Source: Actinobacteria bacterium UBA2272
GTDB taxonomy: Bacteria > Actinomycetota > Coriobacteriia > Anaerosomatales > Anaerosomataceae
DNA length: 64,000 nucleotides
Direction of reading: 5' to 3'
Assembly (NCBI GenBank): GCA_002347725.1
Contig: DDXA01000003.1
Span: 186,001 to 250,000 of the forward strand
In this document: piece by piece, positions 35,368 to 44,050 of the stretch
Numbering within the stretch: the first letter of the stretch is position 1
How the letters are laid out: every line of letters begins with the position of its first letter
Program-made: the position numbers and the translations under genes
The notes under the pieces: generated by a model
What the model saw: the letters and a program-made list of their open reading frames with translations, nothing else
What the model was told of the DNA's origin: nothing
The model's database searches: none

Positions 35368-36495
35368 GTGACGGACGACGTGAATCGGCGGATAGCGCCG
35401 GCGGATCTATCTGCGCTGTTGAAGGCGAGCATGGCGCTTGCGGAGTCGCTCGACTTGGGGAGCGTGCTCCAGGTCGCGATCGAGAGTGTCGTGGACGTCC
35501 TCCGGCTGGAGACGGGCGCCATCTACCTTCTCGCCGGAGAGGGAAGCGTGCGACTCGGTGCAGCTACACCCGCTCTACCGCAGGACTTCCCGGACGAGTT
35601 TCGGGTGATGAGCCTTACGGACCATCCGCACATCGCGGAAGCCAACGCGACGGGGGGGCCGGTCTTCATCTCGGACACGAGTGTGGCCGATCTCACCGCC
35701 GCGGAGCGTCGTGTGTGTAAGGCGCGCGGGCTCCGTTCGATCCTCTATGTCCCACTGATGATCGAGGGTTCCGCAGCAGGCACGTGCATCGTGGGAACCT
35801 CGACGCGCGTCCACGAGTTCGACGACGTCGACATCGTGCTGTGCCGGACCCTCTCGGCCCAGATCGCGCTTGCCGTTGCCAACGCGCGGCTCTACGAGCA
35901 GACGCAGGCAGCTGCCGCGGAGCTCGCGTGCGCGTACGACGCCACCCTGGAGGGCTGGGCGCTGGCACTCGAGATGCGCGATGCCGAGACGCTCGGGCAC
36001 ACGGTCCGTTCGGCCGGACTCGCCGTCGAGATGGCCTCGGCACTCGGCGTTCCGGATGCCGAGCTGCGACACGTCCATCGCGGTGCGCTGCTTCACGACA
36101 TCGGGAAGATGGTCGTGCCCGACTCGGTACTCAACAAGCCGGGTCCGCTCGACGATGAGGAGTGGGTCGTGATGCGGCGTCATCCCGAGTACGCGCGCGA
36201 CTTCCTCTCCCGGATCGACTACCTGCGCCCCGCGCTCGACATCCCGTACTGCCATCACGAGCGGTGGGATGGCGCCGGTTACCCGCAAGGACTGGCGGGT
36301 GAGGACATCCCACTGCCGGCTCGCGTCTTCGCCGTGATCGACGTCTACGATGCGCTGACATCCGACCGCCCGTACCGGAGAGCCTGGAGCCGCGCCGACG
36401 CACTCGCGCACATCCGCTCCGGGGCCGGTACGCACTTCGATCCGGCCGTGGTGGACGTATTCCTCGGCCTCGTGGACGATGCTGCGGCGGTCTGA
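35368..36495 (+). CDS. GAF domain-HD-GYP protein (c-di-GMP phosphodiesterase type)
   Basis: The 375-residue protein has an N-terminal GAF sensor domain (about 20-175) and a C-terminal HD-GYP domain with LLHDIGKMVVP, HHERWDGAGYPQGL (GAGYP variant of DGxGYP) and VIDVYDALTSDRPYR. It should break down c-di-GMP in response to a ligand or redox cue. No membrane segment is evident. GTG 35368 follows GGGAGG at 4-5 nt and gives an N-terminus beginning VTDDVNRRI. It is the second HD-GYP protein in the window, after 4518-5645. Confidence 0.9.
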   Translation: MTDDVNRRIAPADLSALLKASMALAESLDLGSVLQVAIESVVDVLRLETGAIYLLAGEGSVRLGAATPALPQDFPDEFRVMSLTDHPHIAEANATGGPVFISDTSVADLTAAERRVCKARGLRSILYVPLMIEGSAAGTCIVGTSTRVHEFDDVDIVLCRTLSAQIALAVANARLYEQTQAAAAELACAYDATLEGWALALEMRDAETLGHTVRSAGLAVEMASALGVPDAELRHVHRGALLHDIGKMVVPDSVLNKPGPLDDEEWVVMRRHPEYARDFLSRIDYLRPALDIPYCHHERWDGAGYPQGLAGEDIPLPARVFAVIDVYDALTSDRPYRRAWSRADALAHIRSGAGTHFDPAVVDVFLGLVDDAAAV

Positions 36496-36511
36496 CCGCC
36501 CCCTGTGATTC

Positions 36512-36540
36512 TTGTCGTTGGCACACTCTTCCAGTACGAT
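36512..36540 (+). promoter_or_regulatory. Promoter for the initiating transferase gene
   Basis: TTGTCG (-35, 36512-36517) and TACGAT (-10, 36535-36540) are 17 bp apart and lie about 70 bp upstream of the chosen start. Confidence 0.5.
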
Positions 36541-36608
36541 TGCCCGGATGCCGCGACACTTCGGTGGCGCTTCATTCGTGCATCGTCGATCAAAGGGGAG
36601 GGCGGTTG

Positions 36609-38072
36609 GTGACACCGGAGCAGACACCGGAGTTTCTCGATCGCGCTGGCCGCAAACGCCGCGTAGTCACAGTGCTCATGGTCATGGACGCTGCTGCGCT
36701 TCTCGTAGCCACGCTGGGCGCTACCTGGGTCAGGTTCCAGGGACTCGGAGCGCGTGTCGGGTTCGAGAACATCAGCGAAGCGGTGACCTACTACCAGATC
36801 TCCCTGATCGTGACCGTCATCTGGCTGGTCGCCCTGGGTGCGGAGGGTCTCTACGATCTTGAGCGGCTCACCTGGGGCGCCGGGGAGTTCTCACGCGTGC
36901 TTCGCGGCATCGCACTCGGCGTGGTCGCGTTCATCCTGGCGACGTACGCACTCAAGACGCCCGGGCTCTCCCGTGCGTGGACGCTCCTGGCCTTCGCGTT
37001 GGCCGTGCTGTGCGTGAGCGGCGGCCGGTTGCTGTCTCGCGCGTGGCTCACCGGCAGGCGTCGCGCGGGCAGGATGCACCGGCGGACGCTCATCGTGGGG
37101 AGCAATGCCGAGGCCGCAAGTATCGTGCGCATGCTACTCCGTCGGCCTGACCAGGGCCTCACACCGGTCGGGTGTCTCGCGTCGTCTCGGTCCGAGGAAC
37201 TTGCGCTCGACTACTGCGCCGACGACGTGCCGTCGCTCGGAGGCGCCCGCGATGTCGCGGCGATCGTTCGCGAGCACGACGTCGACACCGTGATCATCGC
37301 CGGCTCGGCGTTCGATCACGGCGTCATCTCGCGGATGATCGCCGAGTTGCGCGGGATGGACCTCTCGGTCCACGTCTCCGCGGGCCTGTTCGAAGTACTG
37401 ACATCACGAGTGCTCGTGCGCGAGGTCGGCGGAGTGCCGTTGATCACCATCAAGGGCGTGTCGCTCAGTCGTGCGGCGCTCAGGACCAAGCGGGTCTTCG
37501 ATCTCGTGGTCGGCACCGCCGTCGTGATCGTCGGGATGCCCGTGTGGCTCGCGGTGTGCGCGGCCATCAAGCTCGACTCCCGCGGTCCGGTCTTCTACCG
37601 CCAGCCGCGTGTCGGTCAGGATGGCGTGGTCTTCGGGATGTACAAGTTCCGGTCCATGTGCACCGACGCCGATGACAGGCGCGCCGAGCTTGCCGGGAAG
37701 AACGAAGCTACGGGCCCGCTGTTCAAGATGAAGGACGATCCGCGGGTGACGCGGGTGGGCAGGTGGATGCGGAAGTTCTCCGTAGACGAATTCCCGCAGC
37801 TCATCAACGTGCTGCGAGGGGAGATGTCCCTCGTGGGGCCACGACCGCCGCTTCAGCCCGAGACCATCCAGTACACGGAGCACGACTGGCGCCGTATGGA
37901 GGTCCCGCCGGGCATGACGGGTCTGTGGCAGGTATCCGGGCGGTCGACCCTCACCTTTGAGGAAATGGTGCGTCTCGACCTGTTCTATCTCGAGAACTGG
38001 AGTGTCGGATTCGACCTCGCGCTGCTTGCGCGGACGGTCCCTGCCGTTCTGTTCGCGCGGGGCTCGTACTGA
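36609..38072 (+). CDS. Polyprenyl glycosylphosphotransferase (WbaP/WcaJ type)
   Basis: Initiates repeat-unit synthesis by moving a sugar-1-phosphate onto undecaprenyl phosphate. The 487-residue protein has four N-terminal helices, a Rossmann-like domain (LIVGSNAEAASIV, about 161), a further helix (about 300-320) and the catalytic core MYKFRSMCTDAD (about 343), KFSVDEFPQLINVLRGEMSL, VGPRPP and PGMTGLWQVSGRS. GTG 36609 is 6 nt after GGAGGG; TTG one codon earlier is possible. It probably serves the polysaccharide genes upstream though it is some 8 kb away from them. Confidence 0.92.
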   Translation: MTPEQTPEFLDRAGRKRRVVTVLMVMDAAALLVATLGATWVRFQGLGARVGFENISEAVTYYQISLIVTVIWLVALGAEGLYDLERLTWGAGEFSRVLRGIALGVVAFILATYALKTPGLSRAWTLLAFALAVLCVSGGRLLSRAWLTGRRRAGRMHRRTLIVGSNAEAASIVRMLLRRPDQGLTPVGCLASSRSEELALDYCADDVPSLGGARDVAAIVREHDVDTVIIAGSAFDHGVISRMIAELRGMDLSVHVSAGLFEVLTSRVLVREVGGVPLITIKGVSLSRAALRTKRVFDLVVGTAVVIVGMPVWLAVCAAIKLDSRGPVFYRQPRVGQDGVVFGMYKFRSMCTDADDRRAELAGKNEATGPLFKMKDDPRVTRVGRWMRKFSVDEFPQLINVLRGEMSLVGPRPPLQPETIQYTEHDWRRMEVPPGMTGLWQVSGRSTLTFEEMVRLDLFYLENWSVGFDLALLARTVPAVLFARGSY

Positions 38073-38169
38073 CGTGCACTGAGCCGCCGGCGTCGTATGC
38101 GTATGGTAGACTCGAGAACATCCTGGCACGCTCGTCAGACTACGTGCCTGAGCAGGGGGGATTCGATAA

Positions 38170-40356
38170 ATGAGTGGGCCTTCGGTTCGTAGCGTAGCAC
38201 TGCTGTGCGTGGTCGCTGTGGTGCTCGGGTTCTCCCCGCCACCCGCGCTCGCCGGCGTTGAGGAGGCGCTTTCGGCCGATTACGATCCGCGCACCACGAA
38301 AGTTCTTCGTTCGCTCGCCGGCGCCGCGGACGTGTCGGTCGCCGAGACTCCCGACGTGGGTGGGACTCCGGGCGGCTCGAGCGAGATTCCCGGCTCACCG
38401 TTTGCCGGCACGCTTGCCGCAGGTACCGATGACGTGGATGTCTACTGGATCGACCTTGCGGATAGCGACCGCATCGGCCTGACGATCACCGGCGATGCAG
38501 CCCTGAACGCCGACGTCTACCTGTACGCCCCCGGCACCACCGACATTGCGGCCACCGGCGCGCTCGTCGGGACCACCGGAGATGCCTTCGTCAAGAGTGT
38601 GACGCACCGTGCCGGGGTCACAGGTCGCTACTACGTGGCCGTCGCCGCTGCGGCGGGCGCCGGATCGTATACCCTGTCGTGGTACCGCTCGCCATGGAAC
38701 GCCGACGCGGATAGCGAGATACCCGGCGTGTCGCGCACCTCGCCGCACGCGGGGTCCGTCGACGCGTCCTCGGATCCCGATGACGTACTCCCGGTGGCGG
38801 TCGCAGAGGGTCAGCGCCTCACCGTGAGCCTCGACAGTTGGAGTTCCGCCCTCGCACCTCAGCTGTACCTCTTCGGTCCCGGGGCAGGTAGCATCCTCAC
38901 GGCAACCCCACTGGCGGCGTCTGCGCCTGGTCCTGTGAGATCGTTCTCCTTCGACGTACCAACTGGTTCGGGCAAGGCCGGAACGTACTATGTCGACGTG
39001 AAGGCCGCGTCCGGCAGCGGCGACTACACGCTGTCCTGGGGCCTCGAGACGCTTAGCGCCGGCACGTGGAAGAACGTCGGGGACGCCATCGCCCTGCCCG
39101 CGAGCCCTGCATCCGCTGCACTCCAGCCTTCGACCGCCGCCAACGTGGTCTACCGGATCGCCCTGTCCGCCGGGCAGCGCTTTGATGCGCGGCTCGTGAG
39201 CCCGGCCGGCGCTGACTTCGATGTGTATGTCTATCCCTCCGGTACGGCGAACCTCTTCGCGACGTCGCCGATCGCATGGGCGGATGACTTCGTCGGTGAC
39301 GATAAGGTCGTCTTCGACGCGCAGGTGGCGGGGACGTACTACGTGGAGGTCCGAAGATTCGCGGGTGACGGTACGTTCGTGCTGCACTGGGCACTCGGGC
39401 TCACCCCCACACTCGGCGCGGCCGAGCGCGTCTGGGGTGTCGACCGGTATCTGACGGCGATCGAGACCTCCAAAGCGACTTTCAGTGCTGCAAGCTGCCC
39501 CACGGTGGTGATCGCGACGGGGGCGGACTTCCCTGACGCGCTCGCGGCCTCGGGCCTCGCCGGCGCGTACGGGTCGCCGGTACTGCTTACGCCGACAGGA
39601 GCCCTTCCAGGCGGGCTTGTGACCGAACTCAACAGGCTTGGCGCAACCAAGGTGGTCATCGTGGGTGGGCCGGTTGCCGTGAGCACCAACGCGGAGAACC
39701 AACTGAAGGCCGCAGGGTTCGGCACCTCACGGGCCCAGGGTCTGACGCGCTACGAGACCGCGGCCGACGTTGCCCGCAAGATCAGGGCGATCACCGGCGC
39801 GCGCGCCGACTCCCCGGCGTTCGTGGTCCGGGGTGATCTGTTCCCCGACGCACTGGCCGCCGCCCCGATAGCGTACCGGGGCGCGTTCCCGGTCCTGCTG
39901 ACGCAGAGTACGGTACTCACCCCCGCCACCAGGGCGGTCATCACCGAGATCGGCGTGAACGAGATCGTGATCGCTGGTGGACCTGCTGCGGTCTCCGTCC
40001 CGGTAGAGTCGGCCCTCAGGTCCGTCACGGGTGTGAGGACCGTGCACCGGGAGCAAGGCGGTAACCGCTACGAGACGGCGGCCAACGTCGCACGCTACGG
40101 CGTGCGCATGTGGTGGGCGAGCAACGAGAACATCGGCCTCGCCACGGGTGAGGACTTCCCGGACGCCCTCGGCGGCGGTGCCGCGATCGGCAAGCGCGGT
40201 GGCGTTGTGCTCCTGAGCACGCCTGCATCCCTCGCGCCTCCCACATCGGCCTACCTCTCGACGTATGGGTCCGACGTGACCGACGTGCAGGTATTCGGCG
40301 GAACTCAGGCGCTGTCTGATATCGTGAAGGCACAGCTCGAAGCCGCTCTTCACTAG
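38170..40356 (+). CDS. Secreted protein with PPC-like domains and three cell-wall-binding repeats (CWB2)
   Basis: The 728-residue protein has a signal peptide (about 1-29, cleaved after ALAG or ALA), three beta-rich units resembling pre-peptidase C-terminal domains (each with YYV.V and YTLSW endings, about 78-430) and three CWB2 repeats beginning RVWGVDRYLTA, LTRYETAADVARK and NRYETAANVARY, each with a DFPDAL- or LFPDAL-type motif and VVIVGGP/EIVIAGGP. CWB2 domains bind anionic wall polymers non-covalently. It lies between the initiating transferase and wecB, so a role in decorating the same surface is plausible. ATG 38170 follows GGGGGGATT. Confidence 0.92.
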   Translation: MSGPSVRSVALLCVVAVVLGFSPPPALAGVEEALSADYDPRTTKVLRSLAGAADVSVAETPDVGGTPGGSSEIPGSPFAGTLAAGTDDVDVYWIDLADSDRIGLTITGDAALNADVYLYAPGTTDIAATGALVGTTGDAFVKSVTHRAGVTGRYYVAVAAAAGAGSYTLSWYRSPWNADADSEIPGVSRTSPHAGSVDASSDPDDVLPVAVAEGQRLTVSLDSWSSALAPQLYLFGPGAGSILTATPLAASAPGPVRSFSFDVPTGSGKAGTYYVDVKAASGSGDYTLSWGLETLSAGTWKNVGDAIALPASPASAALQPSTAANVVYRIALSAGQRFDARLVSPAGADFDVYVYPSGTANLFATSPIAWADDFVGDDKVVFDAQVAGTYYVEVRRFAGDGTFVLHWALGLTPTLGAAERVWGVDRYLTAIETSKATFSAASCPTVVIATGADFPDALAASGLAGAYGSPVLLTPTGALPGGLVTELNRLGATKVVIVGGPVAVSTNAENQLKAAGFGTSRAQGLTRYETAADVARKIRAITGARADSPAFVVRGDLFPDALAAAPIAYRGAFPVLLTQSTVLTPATRAVITEIGVNEIVIAGGPAAVSVPVESALRSVTGVRTVHREQGGNRYETAANVARYGVRMWWASNENIGLATGEDFPDALGGGAAIGKRGGVVLLSTPASLAPPTSAYLSTYGSDVTDVQVFGGTQALSDIVKAQLEAALH

Positions 40357-40386
40357 CGCGGTTCTTCACCGAGAGGACATATCCGC

Positions 40387-41475
40387 ATGCGTATGATCGT
40401 CGTTGTGGGCGCTCGCCCCAACTTCATCAAGATCGGACCGCTCATGCCGGCCCTTATCGGGGCGGGTATCGACGCCCGGATCGCCCACACCGGACAACAC
40501 TACGACGCGTCGATGTCGGACGTCTTCTTCTCGGACCTGGACATACCGGCGCCCACCTGGCTGCTCGGCGTCGGGAGCGGGACTCACGCGGTTCAGACCG
40601 GCACGGCGATGATGAAGCTCGAGGAACTCTTCGCCGACGAACGGCCGGACGCCGTCCTCGTGGTGGGAGACGTGAACTCCACACTTGCAGGCGCCCTTGC
40701 GGCGGCCAAGCTGCAGATCCCCGTCGTCCACCTCGAGGCCGGTTTACGCTCGCGCGACATGTCCATGCCCGAGGAGGTCAACCGCCTCGTGACCGACCAA
40801 CTCTCGGCCATGCTCCTGACACCCGTGCGTGAGGCCGACGAGAATCTGATCGCCGAGGGCGTGGATGCCGCGCGCATCCACTTCGTGGGCAACATCATGG
40901 CCGAGTCGGTACTGCGCAACCTTGCGCGGATCGAAGACCGTGTGCCGGCCGCACTCGGCGAGCTCGAGTCCGGCGGGTACGTGCTTGCAACCATTCACCG
41001 GCCCGAGAACACCGAGCATCCCGAACGGCTTGCCGCTGTTGCCACCGCACTGTCAGGCTCGCCACTGCCCGTGCTGTTCCCGACGCATCCGCGCACACGT
41101 CCCAAGCTCGCTCAGGCCGGGCTGACGGAGGGCGCGGGCGCGGTGCATCTGGTCGACCCGGTCGGCTATCTCGACATGCTCGCGCTGCAACGCGACGCTG
41201 CCGCGATCGTGACCGACTCGGGCGGCATTCAGGAAGAGGCCTGCATGGTGGGCACCCCGTGCGTGACGGTACGCCGGAACACAGAGCGGGAGATCACGGT
41301 CCACATCGGCGCGAACCGGCTCGTCGGCGCGCATGCAGCCTCGATCTCCGCCGCGCTGAGGGAGGCCCTGGCTGGCGAAGCCGGCTGGACCGTGCCTGAG
41401 CGGTGGGACACGGAGGTGGCGGCTCGCGTCGTGGCCGCGCTTGAGTCGGGCATCGTACCTCCCCACGGCTACTAG
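40387..41475 (+). CDS. wecB: UDP-N-acetylglucosamine 2-epimerase (non-hydrolysing)
   Basis: Interconverts UDP-GlcNAc and UDP-ManNAc. The 362 residues have VVGARPNFIKIGPL, HTGQHYD, VVHLEAGLRSRDMSMPEE, TIHRPENTE and TDSGGIQEEA (about 275-284), the family's active-site landmarks. ATG 40387 has a modest AGGAC site; the second ATG two codons later is an alternative. The product would feed the WecG/TagA-type transferase at 23917. Confidence 0.95.
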   Translation: MRMIVVVGARPNFIKIGPLMPALIGAGIDARIAHTGQHYDASMSDVFFSDLDIPAPTWLLGVGSGTHAVQTGTAMMKLEELFADERPDAVLVVGDVNSTLAGALAAAKLQIPVVHLEAGLRSRDMSMPEEVNRLVTDQLSAMLLTPVREADENLIAEGVDAARIHFVGNIMAESVLRNLARIEDRVPAALGELESGGYVLATIHRPENTEHPERLAAVATALSGSPLPVLFPTHPRTRPKLAQAGLTEGAGAVHLVDPVGYLDMLALQRDAAAIVTDSGGIQEEACMVGTPCVTVRRNTEREITVHIGANRLVGAHAASISAALREALAGEAGWTVPERWDTEVAARVVAALESGIVPPHGY

Positions 41476-41487
41476 GAGGCCACGAGG

Positions 41488-42468
41488 GTGCGGCTACTGG
41501 TCACGGGCGGGGCCGGGTACATCGGCAGCATCACGACCAGGCTGCTGCTCGATGCCGGACACGAGGTCGTCGTCATCGACTCGCTCGAGCGTGGGCACGT
41601 ACCGGCGGTCGACCGTCGCGCGGTTCTCGTGAAGGCCGCGATAGGGGATACCGAGATCCTCGACTCCGTGTTGCCGGACATCGATGTGGTCATTCACTGT
41701 GCCGGATACATCGAAGTCGCCGAGTCGCAGGAACTCCCCGACCTGTACTATCGGAAGAACCTCGCCGAGCCGTCCATGATGCTCGACCGGATGCTGCGGC
41801 ATGGTGTGCGGCGGCTCGTGTTCTCCTCCACGGCGGCCGTGTACGGACAGCCGGAAGTCGTCCCGATACCGGAGGAAGCGCCCACCAGGCCGATCAACAC
41901 CTACGGTGCGTCGAAGCTGGCCTTCGAGCGCATGATCGCGGTGACCGAGGACGCGGGTGAGCTGGAGGCCGTGCGACTGCGGTACTTCAATGTGGCGGGA
42001 GCCTGGCCGGATGGTTCGCTCGGGGAGGCGCACGACCCCGAGACGCACATCGTGCCGAGGATCCTGCGCGTCGCAGCGGGGGATCACCCGACCTTCACCG
42101 TCTTCGGCACCGATTACCCGACGCCCGACGGGACGTGCGTACGCGACTACGTGCACGTCGTCGATCTGGCCGAGGCCCATCGCGCGGCCGTCGAGTACCT
42201 TGGCGACGGCGGCACGGGGACGATCTGCAATCTGGGCAGTGGCCGCGGTTACTCCAACCTTGAGGTGGTCGGGGAGTGCAGCTCAGCGACCGGTGTCGAG
42301 ATCGAGGTCGCGTCAGGACCCCGGCGCGCCGGGGATCCGGCGACTCTCGTCGCCGGCATCGACCGGGCGCGCGAAGTCCTCGACTGGGCGCCGAAGCGCG
42401 GCCTCGGGGAGATGGTTGGAGACGCCTGGCGTTGGCACAGCTCCCATCCGGCCGGGTACGCCCGATGA
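41488..42468 (+). CDS. galE: UDP-glucose 4-epimerase
   Basis: The 326-residue SDR has TGGAGYIGS (6-14), VIHCAGYIEVAESQELPDLYY, the YGASK pair (Y139, K143), RYFNVAGAWPDG and TCVRDYVHVVDLAEAH, close to GalE. It interconverts UDP-Glc and UDP-Gal. GTG 41488 follows GGAGG at 7 nt. It is the last chromosomal gene before tRNA-Val and the integrated element. Confidence 0.93.
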   Translation: MRLLVTGGAGYIGSITTRLLLDAGHEVVVIDSLERGHVPAVDRRAVLVKAAIGDTEILDSVLPDIDVVIHCAGYIEVAESQELPDLYYRKNLAEPSMMLDRMLRHGVRRLVFSSTAAVYGQPEVVPIPEEAPTRPINTYGASKLAFERMIAVTEDAGELEAVRLRYFNVAGAWPDGSLGEAHDPETHIVPRILRVAAGDHPTFTVFGTDYPTPDGTCVRDYVHVVDLAEAHRAAVEYLGDGGTGTICNLGSGRGYSNLEVVGECSSATGVEIEVASGPRRAGDPATLVAGIDRAREVLDWAPKRGLGEMVGDAWRWHSSHPAGYAR

Positions 42469-42495
42469 GGGTCTGGCGCATCGACGCGAGACTGC

Positions 42496-42501
42496 TACAA
42501 T
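42496..42501 (+). promoter_or_regulatory. Extended -10 of tRNA-Val
   Basis: TGCTACAAT (extended -10) lies 26 bp upstream of the tRNA-Val 5' end; the -35 region is poor. Confidence 0.5.
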
Positions 42502-42527
42502 AGGCGACGCCGCGCGAGCGGTCTTGA

Positions 42528-42602
42528 GGGCGATTAGCTCAGTGGGAGAGCGCTTCCTTCACACGGAAGAAGTCACTGGTTCAAATCCAGTATCGCCCAC
42601 CA
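42528..42602 (+). tRNA. tRNA-Val (CAC), CCA encoded; integration target
   Basis: A 75-nt tRNA with acceptor GGGCGAT/ATCGCCC, anticodon stem CTTCC/GGAAG around TTCACAC (anticodon CAC), T-loop TTCAAAT, discriminator A and encoded CCA. Its last 18 bases belong to a 21-bp direct repeat whose other copy is at 49058-49078. The gene stays intact after integration. The recombinase frame runs antisense into it. Confidence 0.95.
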
Positions 42603-44048
42603 TGATTGATGAAAGGCCCCTTCGGGACTCATTTCGAGAACCCCGAAGGGGTCTTTGTACTGGTAGGAAGCTATGTGGCCGTCCGCGACCGTGACGTTAC
42701 AAAGTACCGTGTGCAGCAACTCCCTTCGCCCGGACCCCTCGACGCCCTCGAAGTCGATACGGACTGACGATGCAACGGAGAGTAGCTCCCTGACCTCCTC
42801 GAACCCGCGCAGGGTGCCTGTGCCGTACTCGGCGATGCGCAGTTCCAGAGCGCGACGGGACGAGGCGAGCTCCTCGGCGCTCTCCCGGTACACCTCGACC
42901 GGGACGGCGCCATCGAGATATGCGGCTAGCAGCTTCTTCTCGCGCGACTTCACCGATGCGGCCTCCCGCTGCAGAGCGGCGCGTCCCTCTTCGAGCTCCG
43001 CGCTCTTCTCCGTCAGGTACGCCTCGCAGTCCGCAAGCAGACGCGCGACGGCTTCAGGTCCGACCTCGATATGACCGAGCACGTCCGCGACCTCGCCGAC
43101 GAGAGATTCCTCGCGGATGTACGAGCGCTGAGAGCAGCTGCCCTTGCCCTTGCCATGCGTGCAGCGGTAGTAGACGTGGCCCTTGTGCGTCCCGGCGGTG
43201 ATGAGGCAACCACACTCGCCACAACGCATGACGCCACGGAGCGCGTACTCAGCCTTGCGCCGCTTGGTGCCGTTGCGGTTGGCTGAGAGCATGTCCTGTA
43301 CCCGCCCGAAGAGCTCAGGGGACACGAGCGGCTCGTGCGCTCCAGGGAACACATCGCCCTTGTACGGGATGCGACCGACGTAGAAGGGATTACCGAGGAG
43401 GCGGTGGAGCCCCGCGCGCGACAGAGGTTTGCCCGCACGGGAGACGAGGCCCTTGGCCGCGAGCTCTTCGGTGAGCTCGGCGACAGAGACCGCCCCGGCC
43501 GCGTAGCGCTCGAACGCATGGACGACCAGCGGCGCGGTGCCGGGGTCGACTGCCACCGAGCGTCCCTGCCTGTCATTGAGGTACCCGAGAGGCGCACGGT
43601 GCGGCCAGCCGCCCTGGGCGACCTTCTCCTCCATGCCTTTGACAACCTCCTGGCGCAGGTTGCCGAGGTAGAACTTGGCCATGGACAGCTGCACGTCCCG
43701 CATGAGCTCGCCTTGCGGCGTATCGGGGACGTCACCGACGACGTAGCGCACACGCACCCCGAGGCCCTCCTCAAGCGAGACCTGGTCCGCGAAGTTGCGG
43801 TACAGACGGTCGAGCTTGTGGGCCACCACGACAGTGACCTCCCGGTGCGACGCCAAGTAATCAAGCATCCGACCGAACTCAGAGCGCCCGGTACGCCCTG
43901 CGCTCTCAGCCTCCACGAACTCGGCGACAGGCGCGAAGCCCTCAGCGGCGCAGAATGCCCGCACCGCCTTGAGTTGCGCCGGGATGGAGTAACCCTCGTC
44001 GTGCTGCTCCTTGGTGCTGACGCGGGCGTAGATGACGCATGACGACAT
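42573..44048 (-). CDS. Large serine recombinase (integrase)
   Basis: Predicted to integrate and excise the element. The 491-residue product has the resolvase catalytic domain (YARVSTKEQ with nucleophile S11, AHKLDRLYRNFADQ), a Recombinase domain (LGNPFYVGRIPYKG), a zinc ribbon (RCGECGCLIT to YYRCTH, about 273-305) and a coiled-coil-rich C-terminus. ATG 44048 follows GAGGGG, 2 bp after the upstream gene's stop, so the two are coupled. The last residues are unusual: the frame passes through a terminator-like hairpin and the att repeat and ends SWWAILDLNQ inside tRNA-Val. Confidence 0.93.
   Translation of the reverse strand: MSSCVIYARVSTKEQHDEGYSIPAQLKAVRAFCAAEGFAPVAEFVEAESAGRTGRSEFGRMLDYLASHREVTVVVAHKLDRLYRNFADQVSLEEGLGVRVRYVVGDVPDTPQGELMRDVQLSMAKFYLGNLRQEVVKGMEEKVAQGGWPHRAPLGYLNDRQGRSVAVDPGTAPLVVHAFERYAAGAVSVAELTEELAAKGLVSRAGKPLSRAGLHRLLGNPFYVGRIPYKGDVFPGAHEPLVSPELFGRVQDMLSANRNGTKRRKAEYALRGVMRCGECGCLITAGTHKGHVYYRCTHGKGKGSCSQRSYIREESLVGEVADVLGHIEVGPEAVARLLADCEAYLTEKSAELEEGRAALQREAASVKSREKKLLAAYLDGAVPVEVYRESAEELASSRRALELRIAEYGTGTLRGFEEVRELLSVASSVRIDFEGVEGSGRRELLHTVLCNVTVADGHIASYQYKDPFGVLEMSPEGAFHQSWWAILDLNQ
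42585..42605 (+). repeat. attL direct repeat (tRNA-Val 3' end)
   Basis: The first copy of the 21-bp repeat, ATCCAGTATC...CACCATGA, overlaps the T-stem, acceptor and CCA of tRNA-Val and 3 bp beyond. Outside it, left and right junctions diverge apart from a loosely shared GAAAGGC shortly downstream. Confidence 0.88.
42612..42656. terminator. Element-borne terminator hairpin behind tRNA-Val
   Basis: AAAGGCCCCTTCGGG and CCCGAAGGGGTCTTT form a 15-bp stem (one G:T) with A- and T-rich ends, usable in both directions. It sits 9 bp after the tRNA CCA and inside the recombinase 3' end. It appears to replace the chromosomal tRNA terminator now displaced to 49086-49113. Confidence 0.75.
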
Positions 44049-44050
44049 GT

